A stretch of DNA of 64,000 nucleotides from Paenibacillus sp. V4I3 (GCF_030817215.1 NZ_JAUSZA010000001.1:1710501-1774500); one strand, 5' to 3'; numbered from the stretch's first letter, positions 7,186 to 17,184 are shown. Notes: generated from the letters alone by a model not told the origin. Made by a program: numbers and translations.

Positions 7186-10100
7186 ATGATGTTTGTGAGG
7201 AATGGTAGGATGAATTGGAAGAAGCCGCTCAAGCTGCTGCTGGTCGGCGCCTTGACCATAGGTTTATGGCCTACGGTGTTGGCTCCGCAGACGGCCAAAG
7301 CGGCGGCGGCAGCAGCGCCGGGCGGGGTTACCACAAATCTTCATCTATGGCTTCGTGCTGATACCGGCGTGACTACGGCGAACGGTACTGTTTCAGCATG
7401 GAACGATCAGAGTGGTAATAACCGTGATTTCTCTCAAACCGATGCTACCAAACAGCCTGTTTATAATGATGGAAGCAACCGGATTAACTTTAATGAGGCA
7501 GTAACTTTTGACGGGACGAATGATTATTTATTAAATGCGAATGGTGTTCTGGGAAGCAGCGCCTACAATAATTTTAATGTATTTTTAATGTCGGATCTAG
7601 GAAGTGGTTCGAATTCCATTTTATGGGAAGAAACGTCCGGTGGGGGCAGATTAAATGTGCATCTGCCTTATAGTGGAGCTGTTTATTGGGATGCAGGAAG
7701 CCAAGGTACTGAACGAGTATCTGCTTCTGCAGGAACAGTGGGTCCAAAGTATATTTGGAATTTTAATTATGGAATCAATGGTTCCGGAGACGCAGGTCAA
7801 TCCATTTATCGTGATGGGAATGCGCTTGTTTCTGCACCCAGCCGAACGATTCCTCTAACAGGTATTAACCACAAAATATCATTCGGCTCACAATATGATA
7901 CGAATGGAAATCCAGTAAGTTATTATAACGGCCAAGTAGGCGAATTAATTTTCTATTCAGGTCCATTGACGGCAATAGACAGACTTAAAATCAATTCCTA
8001 TTTAGCGATTAAATACGGAAAATCATTAAACAATCTCAATTATTTGGATTCGAATGCCACTCCAATTTGGAATGCAGATCTGAATTATAATAGTAATATT
8101 GCAGGTATTGCCCGTGACGATGCACAAGGTTTGTATCAAAAGCAAAGCCGTTCGGCGAACGTTGCATCGAAGATAACAATTGGCATCGGAGCACAGTTGT
8201 CAATGAAAAATGAGAGTATTTCAGAAACGCTTGCAGATAAACAGTCGTTAATCTGGGGCGATAACGGACAACCCCTAAAATTTGATAAGCAAATTGGCAC
8301 GACAGACAAAAACCATGCAGAACGTATCTGGAAAGTTCAGAACACTGGGAATGTCGGCGAAGTGCTAATTGCGATTCCGAAGAATATGATTCCAGCAAAT
8401 TCGACGTTGCTTGTAAATGATAACGGCTCCGATTTCACGAATGCCACAGAGCATCAATTAACAGTAGTAAGCTTTGAGGGAATAGATTATTTTACGACAA
8501 AAGCAGCCTTAGCGAATGGACAATTCTTCACCTTTGCTGCTCCAGTGCCAGTACCGAATAATGCAGTGCTCGAACATGCGGCAGCGGGCGGGAATAAAAT
8601 TATTCTTACGTTCGACAAAGAGGTGGGGTGGACAAATTCAACCGGGTTGACAATTACAATTGACGGTACACCAATAACACCGGTCATTAATGCTGACCCA
8701 ACTGACGCTAAGAAAATGATTTTCACTTTACCAACAGGAACGGATGTCACCGGTAAAACAGTGAATGTGTCCTACAATGGCATTGGTAACTTAATAGGTA
8801 CGAACAGTGTACCTGTGAATCGATTCTCAATAGATGCAAAAACAGGCACGTTAGCTAGTGCGGCGAACAACAGTGTCAACGAAAGCCCTAGCAGCGTCAC
8901 GGTAGGCGGTTCGGTGACGCTAACGGCAGCGGGAGATCGGCAGTCGGAAATAGGAGCGGTGTACGGGGATGAAAGGTACATCCCGACAAGCTGGTCATCG
9001 ACGGAAAGCGGCAAATCGGGAACGTTCAGCGTAAGCGGAGTCACCTATACCTCAACTTATACGCCTGCGACAGCAGGCAGTTACACGGTAACGGCTACTT
9101 TCACGAAGCAAACGTGGGATGGCAGCGCATGGACAGATACGACCACGACGGACGTGAAGACGACCACCGTTACGGCTGCTCTTCCTGTGATAGGAGGCAG
9201 TGTAGCGATCAGCGGTACTGCCAAGGTTGGTCAAACGTTGACGGTGGACTTAACGGGAATCACGTATTCGGCTACAACGAATGATAATCCGACTTACCAA
9301 TGGTATCGTAACGGAGTCGCTATCGCGAGTGTGACAGGTTCCAGCTACGCGTTAACCGCAGACAACATCGGTGCGGTCATCACGGTGAAGGTCACCGCCG
9401 ACGGTGTGCATGCGACAGGCAGCGTAACGAGCGCGGCGACCGGTGCGGTAGCCGCAGCGGACGGAGCGGCGGCTCCAACCAATGTGATTTTGGACGCAAG
9501 TGCGAAGACGCTGACGTGGAACAATGTATCGGGATATGCCAATGTTTCCGATTATGAATATACGGTGGACGGCGGGACAACATGGACGGCAGCAACTGCC
9601 AACCCACAGCCGCTGGCAAGCGTGCCGAATCCTGTTTCCAATGCTCAAGTTCGCGTAAAAGGAGACTCCAGCGCCGGTCGGGCTCCCGGTGTAATCGGTA
9701 CAGCTGCTCTTCCGGCTATGGGGGGGAGCGTAGCGATCAACGGTGTCGCCAAGGTTGGTCAAACGTTGACGGCGGACTTATCGGGGATCACGTATACGCC
9801 GAGCACATCGGGTAACATGCCGACTTACCAGTGGTATCGCGACGGAGTCGCTATCGCAAATGCGACGGGTTCAAGCTACACGTTAACCGCAGCCGACCTC
9901 GGCACGGCCATCACCGTGAAGGTCACCGCCGACGGCACACATGCGACAGGCAGCGTAACGAGTTCGGCGACCGCTGCGGTAGCCGCAGCGGCGGCTCCGG
10001 CAGCACCTGATGTAGCAAGTAAAACAACAACGAGCATCACGTTGCTGGCCGTCGCTGGTCAGGAATACAGCAAAGACGGCGGTGTGACCTGGCAGGATAG

Positions 10101-12228
10101 CCCAACGTTCAGCGGACTGACACCGAATACGGACTATACGATTGTAACCCGTGTGAAAGCGACAGCGACGCAGAACGCGTCCGCTATCAGCGCGGGAACA
10201 ACGATTCGTACATTGGCTTCGACGTCTACAACAAACCTGTCTGGCGGAATGATGTATGAAGATACAACCTATCCTACACAAGCAACAATCACTGTGGCTG
10301 GCGTTACAGGCAGTGTCTATCAATATACTGGCAAATACGCTGTAAACGGTGTACCGGTAGGGGTGTATCCGGCAAGTATTACGATTACGAACCCTGTCAA
10401 CGCATCACTTAACGCAACATTTACGGCTACTGCTACCGTAGATAACGCTGGTAACGTCACATATGGGCCATTTAAGCCAAATGCGGGAGCACCTGCGGGA
10501 ATGAGCGTTACAAGCGATGACAAGGGAAACATTATTGTGCATCCTTCTACTGCTGTTTCAAAGGTAGCCAGTGATATGACAGCTGCTATCCGCACGAATA
10601 CTTTAGAGGCTTTACAAGCAGCACATGACGAATTTACGGCTCTCACACCGGAAGAACAATTGCAAATAAGCCGGACAACGGTAGAGAATGTATCCAATGC
10701 GATATTGAATTTACTCCAGGCTTCATTAAAGATTAGCAGTGCCGTAAGCGGTGTTGCAAACCCTGCTGCCACAAGAAATCAATTGGATAATCAAAAGGGT
10801 ATGCTGCTTACGCCTGCAGAAATTGCTCAGCTACTGGGTGGCCAATCTTTGAATGTCACTCTTAATCTGAATGCAGCGGATGTGTCTACTAGCACAACTC
10901 CAGGAGTATCAGCCGACAAAGGCTTAATTGAAACCCGCGTTACCTCAAGTGCGGCAATCATTGGCTTTATGTATGATATTAACATTACAAAAAAAGTAGA
11001 TGTACTAAACAGCAGCGGCACAGTAATCACTCCAGGCGCTTCACAGCTTGTGCCTGTAGTGCCGGAGCCGATTAGTATTACACTGCCCATTCCGACAAAC
11101 CTGCTGGGTTATAAGTATTTCGCTATTGTGAGAGTTCATGGCGGCGTTGCGGAATTCATACCAGCCTCTGTCAATGGAACAACGGTAACGTTCTCCTCAA
11201 CCAAGTTTTCGACTTATGGTTTGGTTTACTCCAACCAAATGATATTTGCGGATAACTTGCCGGGCACAGGACCTTCACTGCCATCAACGGATGGCGGAAG
11301 TGGAGGCGGAGGTTTCATCAGCCCCACCGTTACGATTGATAATGCCGCAGGCGGAAAAGTTACTGTAGATAATAATAGCGCTACATCCGGTACAAAAGTG
11401 ACCATTACTGTTACACCTGATGCCGGATATACTCTGGACAAGTTATCGATTACAGATGATAAAGGTAATGTAATCAACTATACAGACCTTGGCAACGGTA
11501 CTTACACGTATGTCCAACCGAGTGGTTCAGTTAAGATTAACGCTGCGTTCAAAGCTTTAGACAAGGCACCAGCATCGGCTGCCGATACGGGAGTATCCAA
11601 GTTGCTCAATACGATGGAACATTTAACATATTTAAGCGGGTATGAGGATGGAACCTTTAGGTCGGACGGCTCAATAACCCGTGCTGAAGTCGCTCAAATG
11701 TTCTATAATCTTCTAAAAAATCAGGATGTAAATACTTCAGGAAAGCACTTTGCTGACGTACCTGAAAAGGCATGGTATGCAAAAGCTGTGAACACCTTAG
11801 CTAGCCTCGGTATTATTAACGGCTATAAAGATGGCTCCTTCGCACCTAATAAGGCCATCACTCGCGCAGAGTTTACAATAATAGCAGTAAGCTTTTCGAA
11901 TAAAGCTCCTGGCAATAAGAGTTTTACAGATGTATCGAACACCCATTGGGCATATTCCAACATAACAACCTCAGCGGAATATGGATGGGTAAATGGCTAT
12001 CCGAACGGCACCTTTGAACCGAATAAAACCATCACTCGTGCAGAGTCTGCTACGATTGTAAACAGAATGCTTAATCGTCAGCCTGACAAGAAAGCCATCG
12101 ATGCGTCTACCAGCTTCAAAGTTTTCAAAGACGTTTCAAGTGGCTACTGGGCATACTATGATATCATGGAAGCAACCCATGCCCATAAATACAAAAAATC
12201 AAACGGTATGGAAATTTGGATACCGTAA
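7186..12228 (+). CDS. Large S-layer-anchored surface protein (LamG-like, Ig-like repeats, three SLH domains)
   Basis: 1680 residues; AGGAG lies 8 bases before the ATG. Signal peptide at residues 5-43 (basic, hydrophobic, ending A-K-A-A-A). Residues about 45-290 resemble a concanavalin/LamG-like fold (L-H-L-W-L-R-A-D, W-N-D-Q-S-G, Y-Y-N-G-Q-V-G-E-L-I-F-Y). Then a segment with G-I-A-R-D-D-A-Q-G-L-Y-Q-K-Q-S, a SwmB-like beta domain (about 460-560), two near-identical Ig-like repeats (about 666-760 and 843-935, each with T-Y-Q-W-Y-R-x-G-V-A-I-A), a fibronectin-like part, an InlB-type B-repeat (about 1378-1455) and three SLH domains (about 1475-1680, each with I-T-R-A-E). SLH domains bind pyruvylated wall polysaccharide. 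No catalytic motif is visible; a surface adhesin or scaffold is likely. Confidence 0.9.
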   Translation: MMFVRNGRMNWKKPLKLLLVGALTIGLWPTVLAPQTAKAAAAAAPGGVTTNLHLWLRADTGVTTANGTVSAWNDQSGNNRDFSQTDATKQPVYNDGSNRINFNEAVTFDGTNDYLLNANGVLGSSAYNNFNVFLMSDLGSGSNSILWEETSGGGRLNVHLPYSGAVYWDAGSQGTERVSASAGTVGPKYIWNFNYGINGSGDAGQSIYRDGNALVSAPSRTIPLTGINHKISFGSQYDTNGNPVSYYNGQVGELIFYSGPLTAIDRLKINSYLAIKYGKSLNNLNYLDSNATPIWNADLNYNSNIAGIARDDAQGLYQKQSRSANVASKITIGIGAQLSMKNESISETLADKQSLIWGDNGQPLKFDKQIGTTDKNHAERIWKVQNTGNVGEVLIAIPKNMIPANSTLLVNDNGSDFTNATEHQLTVVSFEGIDYFTTKAALANGQFFTFAAPVPVPNNAVLEHAAAGGNKIILTFDKEVGWTNSTGLTITIDGTPITPVINADPTDAKKMIFTLPTGTDVTGKTVNVSYNGIGNLIGTNSVPVNRFSIDAKTGTLASAANNSVNESPSSVTVGGSVTLTAAGDRQSEIGAVYGDERYIPTSWSSTESGKSGTFSVSGVTYTSTYTPATAGSYTVTATFTKQTWDGSAWTDTTTTDVKTTTVTAALPVIGGSVAISGTAKVGQTLTVDLTGITYSATTNDNPTYQWYRNGVAIASVTGSSYALTADNIGAVITVKVTADGVHATGSVTSAATGAVAAADGAAAPTNVILDASAKTLTWNNVSGYANVSDYEYTVDGGTTWTAATANPQPLASVPNPVSNAQVRVKGDSSAGRAPGVIGTAALPAMGGSVAINGVAKVGQTLTADLSGITYTPSTSGNMPTYQWYRDGVAIANATGSSYTLTAADLGTAITVKVTADGTHATGSVTSSATAAVAAAAAPAAPDVASKTTTSITLLAVAGQEYSKDGGVTWQDSPTFSGLTPNTDYTIVTRVKATATQNASAISAGTTIRTLASTSTTNLSGGMMYEDTTYPTQATITVAGVTGSVYQYTGKYAVNGVPVGVYPASITITNPVNASLNATFTATATVDNAGNVTYGPFKPNAGAPAGMSVTSDDKGNIIVHPSTAVSKVASDMTAAIRTNTLEALQAAHDEFTALTPEEQLQISRTTVENVSNAILNLLQASLKISSAVSGVANPAATRNQLDNQKGMLLTPAEIAQLLGGQSLNVTLNLNAADVSTSTTPGVSADKGLIETRVTSSAAIIGFMYDINITKKVDVLNSSGTVITPGASQLVPVVPEPISITLPIPTNLLGYKYFAIVRVHGGVAEFIPASVNGTTVTFSSTKFSTYGLVYSNQMIFADNLPGTGPSLPSTDGGSGGGGFISPTVTIDNAAGGKVTVDNNSATSGTKVTITVTPDAGYTLDKLSITDDKGNVINYTDLGNGTYTYVQPSGSVKINAAFKALDKAPASAADTGVSKLLNTMEHLTYLSGYEDGTFRSDGSITRAEVAQMFYNLLKNQDVNTSGKHFADVPEKAWYAKAVNTLASLGIINGYKDGSFAPNKAITRAEFTIIAVSFSNKAPGNKSFTDVSNTHWAYSNITTSAEYGWVNGYPNGTFEPNKTITRAESATIVNRMLNRQPDKKAIDASTSFKVFKDVSSGYWAYYDIMEATHAHKYKKSNGMEIWIP
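9175..10002 (+). repeat. Duplicated Ig-like module inside the SLH protein gene
   Basis: Two DNA copies, about 9175-9477 and 9701-10002, share long near-identical stretches (for example the sequence coding for A-K-V-G-Q-T-L-T and T-V-K-V-T-A-D-G). They are separated by about 225 bases of unrelated coding sequence. Such copies can recombine and change the length of the surface protein. Confidence 0.8.
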
Positions 12229-12260
12229 CAAAACGTCATTGATTAAGTAAGCTCAAAATA

Positions 12261-12303
12261 AGAAAGCCCACCAATGTTTCGTATATTGGAGGGCTTTCTT
12301 TAC
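12261..12303 (+). terminator. Intrinsic terminator of the SLH protein gene
   Basis: AGAAAGCCC at 12261-12269 pairs with GGGCTTTCT at 12291-12299, with further inner pairing (CCAAT/ATTGG), followed by Ts. Confidence 0.85.
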
Positions 12304-12362
12304 ATTCCAGACTTTATTATCCGATTGCGGCAGAAGGAATTCACGCTGTTCTTGTCGAAAAT

Positions 12363-12420
12363 ATGAGCCCCAGCATTTGCAAGCAGATGGTGGAGTTGCT
12401 CGGCGAAATGTTGGGAGTGA
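12363..12420 (+). pseudogene. Fossil fragment of a histidine kinase ATPase domain
   Basis: Translated in the frame of the following kinase, this piece reads S-I-C-K-Q-M-V-E-L-L-G-E-M-L-G-V. It closely resembles the sequence G-I-C-K-Q-L-V-E-L-H-G-E-A-L-E-V of the kinase's own HATPase domain (coding DNA about 14310-14360), with a 14-base identical core. It lies upstream of the true start codon of that kinase, so it appears to be a leftover of a duplicated kinase gene rather than part of the protein. Confidence 0.5.
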
Positions 12421-12428
12421 GCTTCTTT

Positions 12429-15400
12429 ATGATACGGATAAAAAACAAAAACGCCCTGAAATATGCTGCCACGTTCATCCTGTTTCTTTTCATACTTCTC
12501 GGCATCCGGTGGCTTTGGTCCGGGTTTTTTCTTACGCCTGAACATCCTCGAGCGGTTCAAGGCGTGCTCGATCTGCGCGGCTGGGACTTCGCGAAATCCC
12601 GTTCCATTACGCTGAAAGGCGAGTGGGAGTTTTATCCGGAAGCGTTCATCACGCATGAAGACAAGGGCCGGGAATCTCTTGGCAAGCGTTATATACAGGT
12701 TCCGGGGGATTGGCGAAGCGCTTTGCCGTCAGGGTCAAAGTCATCTTTCGGATACGGGACGTACCGGCTGCGCATTCTTGTCAGTCCTTTTCTGCAGCAG
12801 TCTTTCGAATTCTGGATTCAGGAAATTCAAGCCTCTTCAACAGTTGAATTCAACGGTCAGCTAGCAGGAGTCGGCCAACCGACTGAGCAAGCGAAAACGT
12901 ATACGCCCCGCCGGATTTCTTATACCCCGCTCTATAAGGCGAACGGAGTGAGTGAGATCGAGCTGCTTGTACGCGTTGCCAATTTCGAAAATCCGTTTAA
13001 TGGCGGCATTGTCAGGGACATCCGCTTCGGGTCGGATGCGGTCATCGATACCGAACGCTGGAGCTCCATTGGCTTTCAGGTTGTGACATTCATGATACTG
13101 ATGTTGCATGGCTTGTACGCATTGATGTTATACATGTTCAATCGGCAAAAATCGTTGCTCGTCTTCTTCATGCTGCTTTTGGTCTCTGGTCTTTCGATTG
13201 TGTCCGATAACGATAGCCTGCTGTTGGTAGGCATGCCTTTCATCAACTATGCATGGGCGTTGAAAATCAAGGTACTCTCGTACTTGTCTTTTTCCTTTTT
13301 TTTCCTATTACTGATTGGAATATTTGCCAAGATCAAAACAAACACTGGATTGTTCCGTACGTACGTCGGCGTTTTCACTTTATATTGGGGGTTTGTGGCG
13401 GTCATGCCGCCACCGCTCATTTACCATTCGATCGATGCTAATGTATTCACGCTGATTAGCTGGTTCCCATGGGGCTGGATTGTCTATCTAGTCGGCAAAA
13501 TGATAGCAAGAAACCAGTCTGGCGCCATCTTTCTGGTGCTTGCCACCACGAGCATCTTATCCAACTCTGTCTGGGGGGCGTTTAATACTCGCTCGGAAGT
13601 AACGAGCGTATACTACCCGGTTGACGTGCTGGCAGCTATTGTCTGTTTTTCCGCTTACTGGTTCAAGCAGTACTTCCGCAATTCCGAAGAAAACGCTAAA
13701 CTGAATGAGCAGTTAAGGATGGCAGACAAATTGAAGGACGATTTCCTGGCCAACACATCGCATGAATTGCGCAATCCGCTGCACGGGATACTGAATATGG
13801 CGCAAACGGTACTTGACAGCGAAAAACATGCGCTGAGCGATAAGAGCGCCAAAAATTTGGAGTTGATGATCATCGTCGGCCGGCGCATGTCGTTTATGTT
13901 AAATGACCTGCTCGATTTGACGCGTCTCAAGGAGGGTATCGTCCGCCTGCATCTGCAAAGTGTTCAGTTGCAAGCGGTCACTTCCGGCGTATTCGACATG
14001 GTTCGCTTCATGACCGAAGGTAAACCGATCCGTCTCATCAGCGAGATTCCAAACGAGTATCCCCCTGTGATGGCCGACGAAAACCGGCTCGTTCAAATTG
14101 TGTTCAATCTAGTTCACAATGCGGTCAAATTTACTAATGAAGGGACAATCACCATCCGGGCAGCCGTTAAGGGCGGGAAAGCGTACATTAGCGTTGCGGA
14201 TACAGGCGTAGGCATGGACGCGGAAACGCTGCAAAGAATCTTTAAGCCCTACGAGCAAGGCGACACCGGCATGACGGCGGCTCCAGGCGGCGGCATCGGA
14301 CTCGGGCTTGGCATTTGCAAGCAGCTCGTAGAGCTGCATGGCGAAGCGTTAGAGGTCATCTCTGCCCCCGGCGAAGGCACAGTATTCACGTTTTCATTGG
14401 CGCTGTCCGATTCGCTTTTCGTTCAACCGGAAATGGAAGCTGCGTCGATTCTATTGCCCGCTTATATGGAAACAGGCGCTGCCGGCTCGAACATTCAATA
14501 CGGTGAAGATACGGAGATGCCAAGTTCCAGATCTACGGATAGACCGATCGTATTGGCTGTGGACGATGATCCGTTTAACCTGAAAGTATTGGAGGACATT
14601 TTAACTGCGAAAAGCTTCGATATCGTTGCGGTTACGAGCGGCAAAGAAGCGTTGTCTCAACTAAATTCGAGAGTGTGGGATCTGGTTATTACCGACGTCA
14701 TGATGCCTCACATGTCGGGATATGAGTTAACGCACGCGATCCGCGAGCGCTATTCGAGCTCAGAACTGCCCATTCTGCTTCTGACCGCACGCAACAATTC
14801 TGAAGATATTGCCGCGGGATTTTTGGCAGGCGCCAACGATTACGTTGTAAAACCTGCGGATACGATGGAGTTGATAGCTCGGGTCAGGGCATTAACCGAT
14901 GTGCACCGTTCGATGCGCGAACGGCTGCGTATGGAAGCTGCATGGCTGCAAGCGCAAATACAGCCGCATTTTTTATTCAACGCGCTCAACGCGATAGCGG
15001 CGCTCAGCGACATCAATCTGAACAGAATGCGCCTTCTGCTTGACGAGTTCGGAAATTATTTGCGATCCAGCTTCAACTTTCAAAATTCCGAGCAGCTTGT
15101 TCCGCTTGAACAGGAGCTTGCTCTCGTCCGTTCCTATTTGTATATCGAGAATGAACGTTTCAACGGCAATTTGGATATTGTATGGGAAATTGATGTGGGC
15201 ATGAGGCTGAAGATTCCTCCGCTTTCCATCCAGCCTCTCGTGGAAAACGCAGTACGGCACGGTATAACGAGGCGTTCGTCGGGAGGAAAGATCCTTATTC
15301 AAATCACCGAATATGAAGACCGTTCAGAAGCAACCATTACCGATAACGGTGTTGGAATGGATGAAGAAACGGTGAAAGGATTATTGCGCACACATTCGAG

Positions 15401-15524
15401 CGGCAGGCAAGGAGTTGGTCTGCGCAATATCGATCGGCGGTTGAAACAAATGTATGGGAATGGATTGCAAATTCAGAGTTATCCGGAGCAAGGTACGACC
15501 GTTTCCTTTGTCATGCCGAAGTGA
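12429..15524 (+). CDS. Hybrid sensor histidine kinase with two kinase modules
   Basis: About 1031 residues from the ATG at 12429 (GGGAGTGA at 12413-12420); an in-frame start at 12363 is rejected because it covers a fossil. Order: a TM segment (about 8-30), a 7TMR-DISM2-like extracellular ligand domain (about 40-200), a seven-TM region (about 215-410), HisKA with S-H-E-L-R-N-P-L-H near residue 443, HATPase (G-I-G-L-G-L-G-I-C-K), a receiver (V-D-D-D-P; phospho-acceptor in V-I-T-D-V-M-M near 756; K in Y-V-V-K-P), then a LytS-type His_kinase (Q-P-H-F-L-F-N-A-L near 845) and a second HATPase. It senses an extracellular, perhaps carbohydrate, ligand. It is convergent with the receiver-SARP regulator, its probable partner. 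Confidence 0.92.
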   Translation: MIRIKNKNALKYAATFILFLFILLGIRWLWSGFFLTPEHPRAVQGVLDLRGWDFAKSRSITLKGEWEFYPEAFITHEDKGRESLGKRYIQVPGDWRSALPSGSKSSFGYGTYRLRILVSPFLQQSFEFWIQEIQASSTVEFNGQLAGVGQPTEQAKTYTPRRISYTPLYKANGVSEIELLVRVANFENPFNGGIVRDIRFGSDAVIDTERWSSIGFQVVTFMILMLHGLYALMLYMFNRQKSLLVFFMLLLVSGLSIVSDNDSLLLVGMPFINYAWALKIKVLSYLSFSFFFLLLIGIFAKIKTNTGLFRTYVGVFTLYWGFVAVMPPPLIYHSIDANVFTLISWFPWGWIVYLVGKMIARNQSGAIFLVLATTSILSNSVWGAFNTRSEVTSVYYPVDVLAAIVCFSAYWFKQYFRNSEENAKLNEQLRMADKLKDDFLANTSHELRNPLHGILNMAQTVLDSEKHALSDKSAKNLELMIIVGRRMSFMLNDLLDLTRLKEGIVRLHLQSVQLQAVTSGVFDMVRFMTEGKPIRLISEIPNEYPPVMADENRLVQIVFNLVHNAVKFTNEGTITIRAAVKGGKAYISVADTGVGMDAETLQRIFKPYEQGDTGMTAAPGGGIGLGLGICKQLVELHGEALEVISAPGEGTVFTFSLALSDSLFVQPEMEAASILLPAYMETGAAGSNIQYGEDTEMPSSRSTDRPIVLAVDDDPFNLKVLEDILTAKSFDIVAVTSGKEALSQLNSRVWDLVITDVMMPHMSGYELTHAIRERYSSSELPILLLTARNNSEDIAAGFLAGANDYVVKPADTMELIARVRALTDVHRSMRERLRMEAAWLQAQIQPHFLFNALNAIAALSDINLNRMRLLLDEFGNYLRSSFNFQNSEQLVPLEQELALVRSYLYIENERFNGNLDIVWEIDVGMRLKIPPLSIQPLVENAVRHGITRRSSGGKILIQITEYEDRSEATITDNGVGMDEETVKGLLRTHSSGRQGVGLRNIDRRLKQMYGNGLQIQSYPEQGTTVSFVMPK

Positions 15525-15668
15525 AGTGTGAGGAGTATCAAGCTTTAGCGTTTGCAGGCTGTTGGCTTGGAGAGAGGCGAACGATGTGATTGCCTTCCTC
15601 CTCAAAGCCAAGTGTGCACCTCAAGATCTACTTTGAAAATGGCTCGAACGAGCTGTAGCGAAGCATTG

Positions 15669-16883
15669 TTAGGGGCGCCTCGCAGCGGCATGGATAGTTA
15701 CCAAGGTTTCTGCTTCTATGTCCTCCTTCGTCACTCTCATTGTGTTATGGGAAATTTCATTCTCGATTAATTCGAACCAGTCTACGAGCTTGTCGGTCAA
15801 GCCGATCTGCAGCTCTTTGGAAAACAGATGATTCAGCTTACGGAAGTGCTTCTCCGCTTCTTTGCGCCGTCCGCTTGCCGTATAAAGCTTCATCAGCGCA
15901 AGTCCGTTGTCTTCGTTATACGGATCCGCATCCTGAATCCGTTCGTACATCGCGAGCGCTTCCTCCAGCAATCCGGCTTTCTCATAGAATCGGGCTATCG
16001 AACTGGCGTGCTTATACCATAGCTTCCGTAGTCTTTCGCGCTCGGTCTCCGCCCATCCAAACCCGTACTCCTGAAAATAGTCCCCTTCATAAAGCTCAAG
16101 CAGCCGCAGCAGCTCGGAATGACTGTCGGCCAAATTTCCTCCGCTCGCCTGCCGCAAACCGTTCTCCCATTCATCCACGTCAATCCGAATGCGGCTTGTG
16201 TCCAACACGTAGCCTTCCTGAATAGTCAGATTGCGGATGGGGATATCGATGACCATTTGCTTCAAGCATTGTCTGATGTGATAAATCGATGTGTACAGTT
16301 GACTCGTCGCCTGTTTCACGTCAAGCTCCGGCCACAGCAGCTCCAGAAGCGTTTCCTTGAGGACGATATTGCCGCGATGGTGCAGCAGATAAGCAAACAG
16401 CTCTTGCGTTTTAGTCGTCCGCCATTTCGGAATTTCCGGAGACCCGCTGCTGTTCTGAAAACGGAGAGACCGAAAACAGAGAACACGGGAAGGCGCCGTT
16501 GATTGGATGTCTTCTTGTTTATGCAATCTTCTTTGCATTAGTCGCTTTATCGTATGATCCAAACGAGCTTGATGCAGCGGCTTAAGCAAATAATCGACCG
16601 CATTCAGTTCGAACGCTTGGATAGCATATTCGTTATATGCCGTTACAAACACAATATCGATTCCCGGGCAAGCCTCCTGTGCCAATTCTACTGCATCAAT
16701 GCCCGACAGCTCCGGCAAGTGAATATCGAAAAATATGACGTCCGGCTGAAGTTCCGGCATTCGCGCAATAGCCTCCCGCGCATTCTGAAATGAGCCGACC
16801 ACCGAAATCCCGGAATACCCCGATAGCATTCGCTGAATCTGATTTAGCACCAGTACTTCGTCATCCACCAACATAATCTTCAT
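15669..16883 (-). CDS. Response regulator, receiver plus SARP/BTAD output domain
   Basis: About 404 residues from the ATG at 16883 (GGAG 10 bases upstream; the GTG at 16892 is closer to it). Receiver at about 1-120 with V-D-D-E, the phospho-acceptor in F-F-D-I-H-L-P-E (about residue 53) and K in L-L-K-P. A winged helix of the OmpR/SARP type spans about 150-230 (R-T-T-K-T-Q-E-L-F-A-Y-L-L-H, L-L-E-L-L-W-P-E-L-D). A bacterial transcriptional activation domain of TPR-like helices follows at about 255-395. Such regulators (COG3947) are commonly paired with 7TMR-DISM hybrid kinases in Paenibacillus. The gene faces the kinase tail to tail with 144 bases between. Its 5' end has a decayed paralogue at 6180-6580. 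Confidence 0.92.
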   Translation of the reverse strand: MKIMLVDDEVLVLNQIQRMLSGYSGISVVGSFQNAREAIARMPELQPDVIFFDIHLPELSGIDAVELAQEACPGIDIVFVTAYNEYAIQAFELNAVDYLLKPLHQARLDHTIKRLMQRRLHKQEDIQSTAPSRVLCFRSLRFQNSSGSPEIPKWRTTKTQELFAYLLHHRGNIVLKETLLELLWPELDVKQATSQLYTSIYHIRQCLKQMVIDIPIRNLTIQEGYVLDTSRIRIDVDEWENGLRQASGGNLADSHSELLRLLELYEGDYFQEYGFGWAETERERLRKLWYKHASSIARFYEKAGLLEEALAMYERIQDADPYNEDNGLALMKLYTASGRRKEAEKHFRKLNHLFSKELQIGLTDKLVDWFELIENEISHNTMRVTKEDIEAETLVTIHAAARRP

Positions 16884-17081
16884 GTATTTCACGCTCCATA
16901 AAAATGTATTACATTGTTTTTCAGTGCCATTTGACCCGTTATACCAATACTATCGGGATTTTGGTAATGGATGATTAGAGCTTGTCCGAACAAGCCGCGC
17001 AGATGCGGAAAAAAAGCGCTGTTATTCGCTATATCATCATTGGGGTACTGTTCCCATAAAATTTAAAAGGGGTACCGCCAC

Positions 17082-17159
17082 ATGCCTATCAAGCTAAGAA
17101 CAAAGATACGGGATGCATATTATCAGTTCACCCTTGAGCCTGGTCCAGTTCAGCTCTAA
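17082..17159 (+). CDS. Candidate short peptide (25 residues)
   Basis: An ATG at 17082 follows AAAAGGGG with 9-base spacing; the frame ends at TAA 17157-17159 and an intrinsic terminator follows 26 bases later. The product is basic at the N-terminus (M-P-I-K-L-R-T-K-I-R) and ends with E-P-G-P-V-Q-L. The frame stays open again after the stop for about 18 codons, so it may instead be the relic of a longer gene. It is divergent from the response regulator. No known family; only the gene-like layout supports it. Confidence 0.3.
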   Translation: MPIKLRTKIRDAYYQFTLEPGPVQL

Positions 17160-17184
17160 ACGGAATTTCGTGCAGACCTAAATA

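Noticed and set aside
12363..12428. Upstream in-frame start of the hybrid kinase
   Set aside because: The extension is a fossil kinase fragment, and a ribosome site fits the ATG at 12429.
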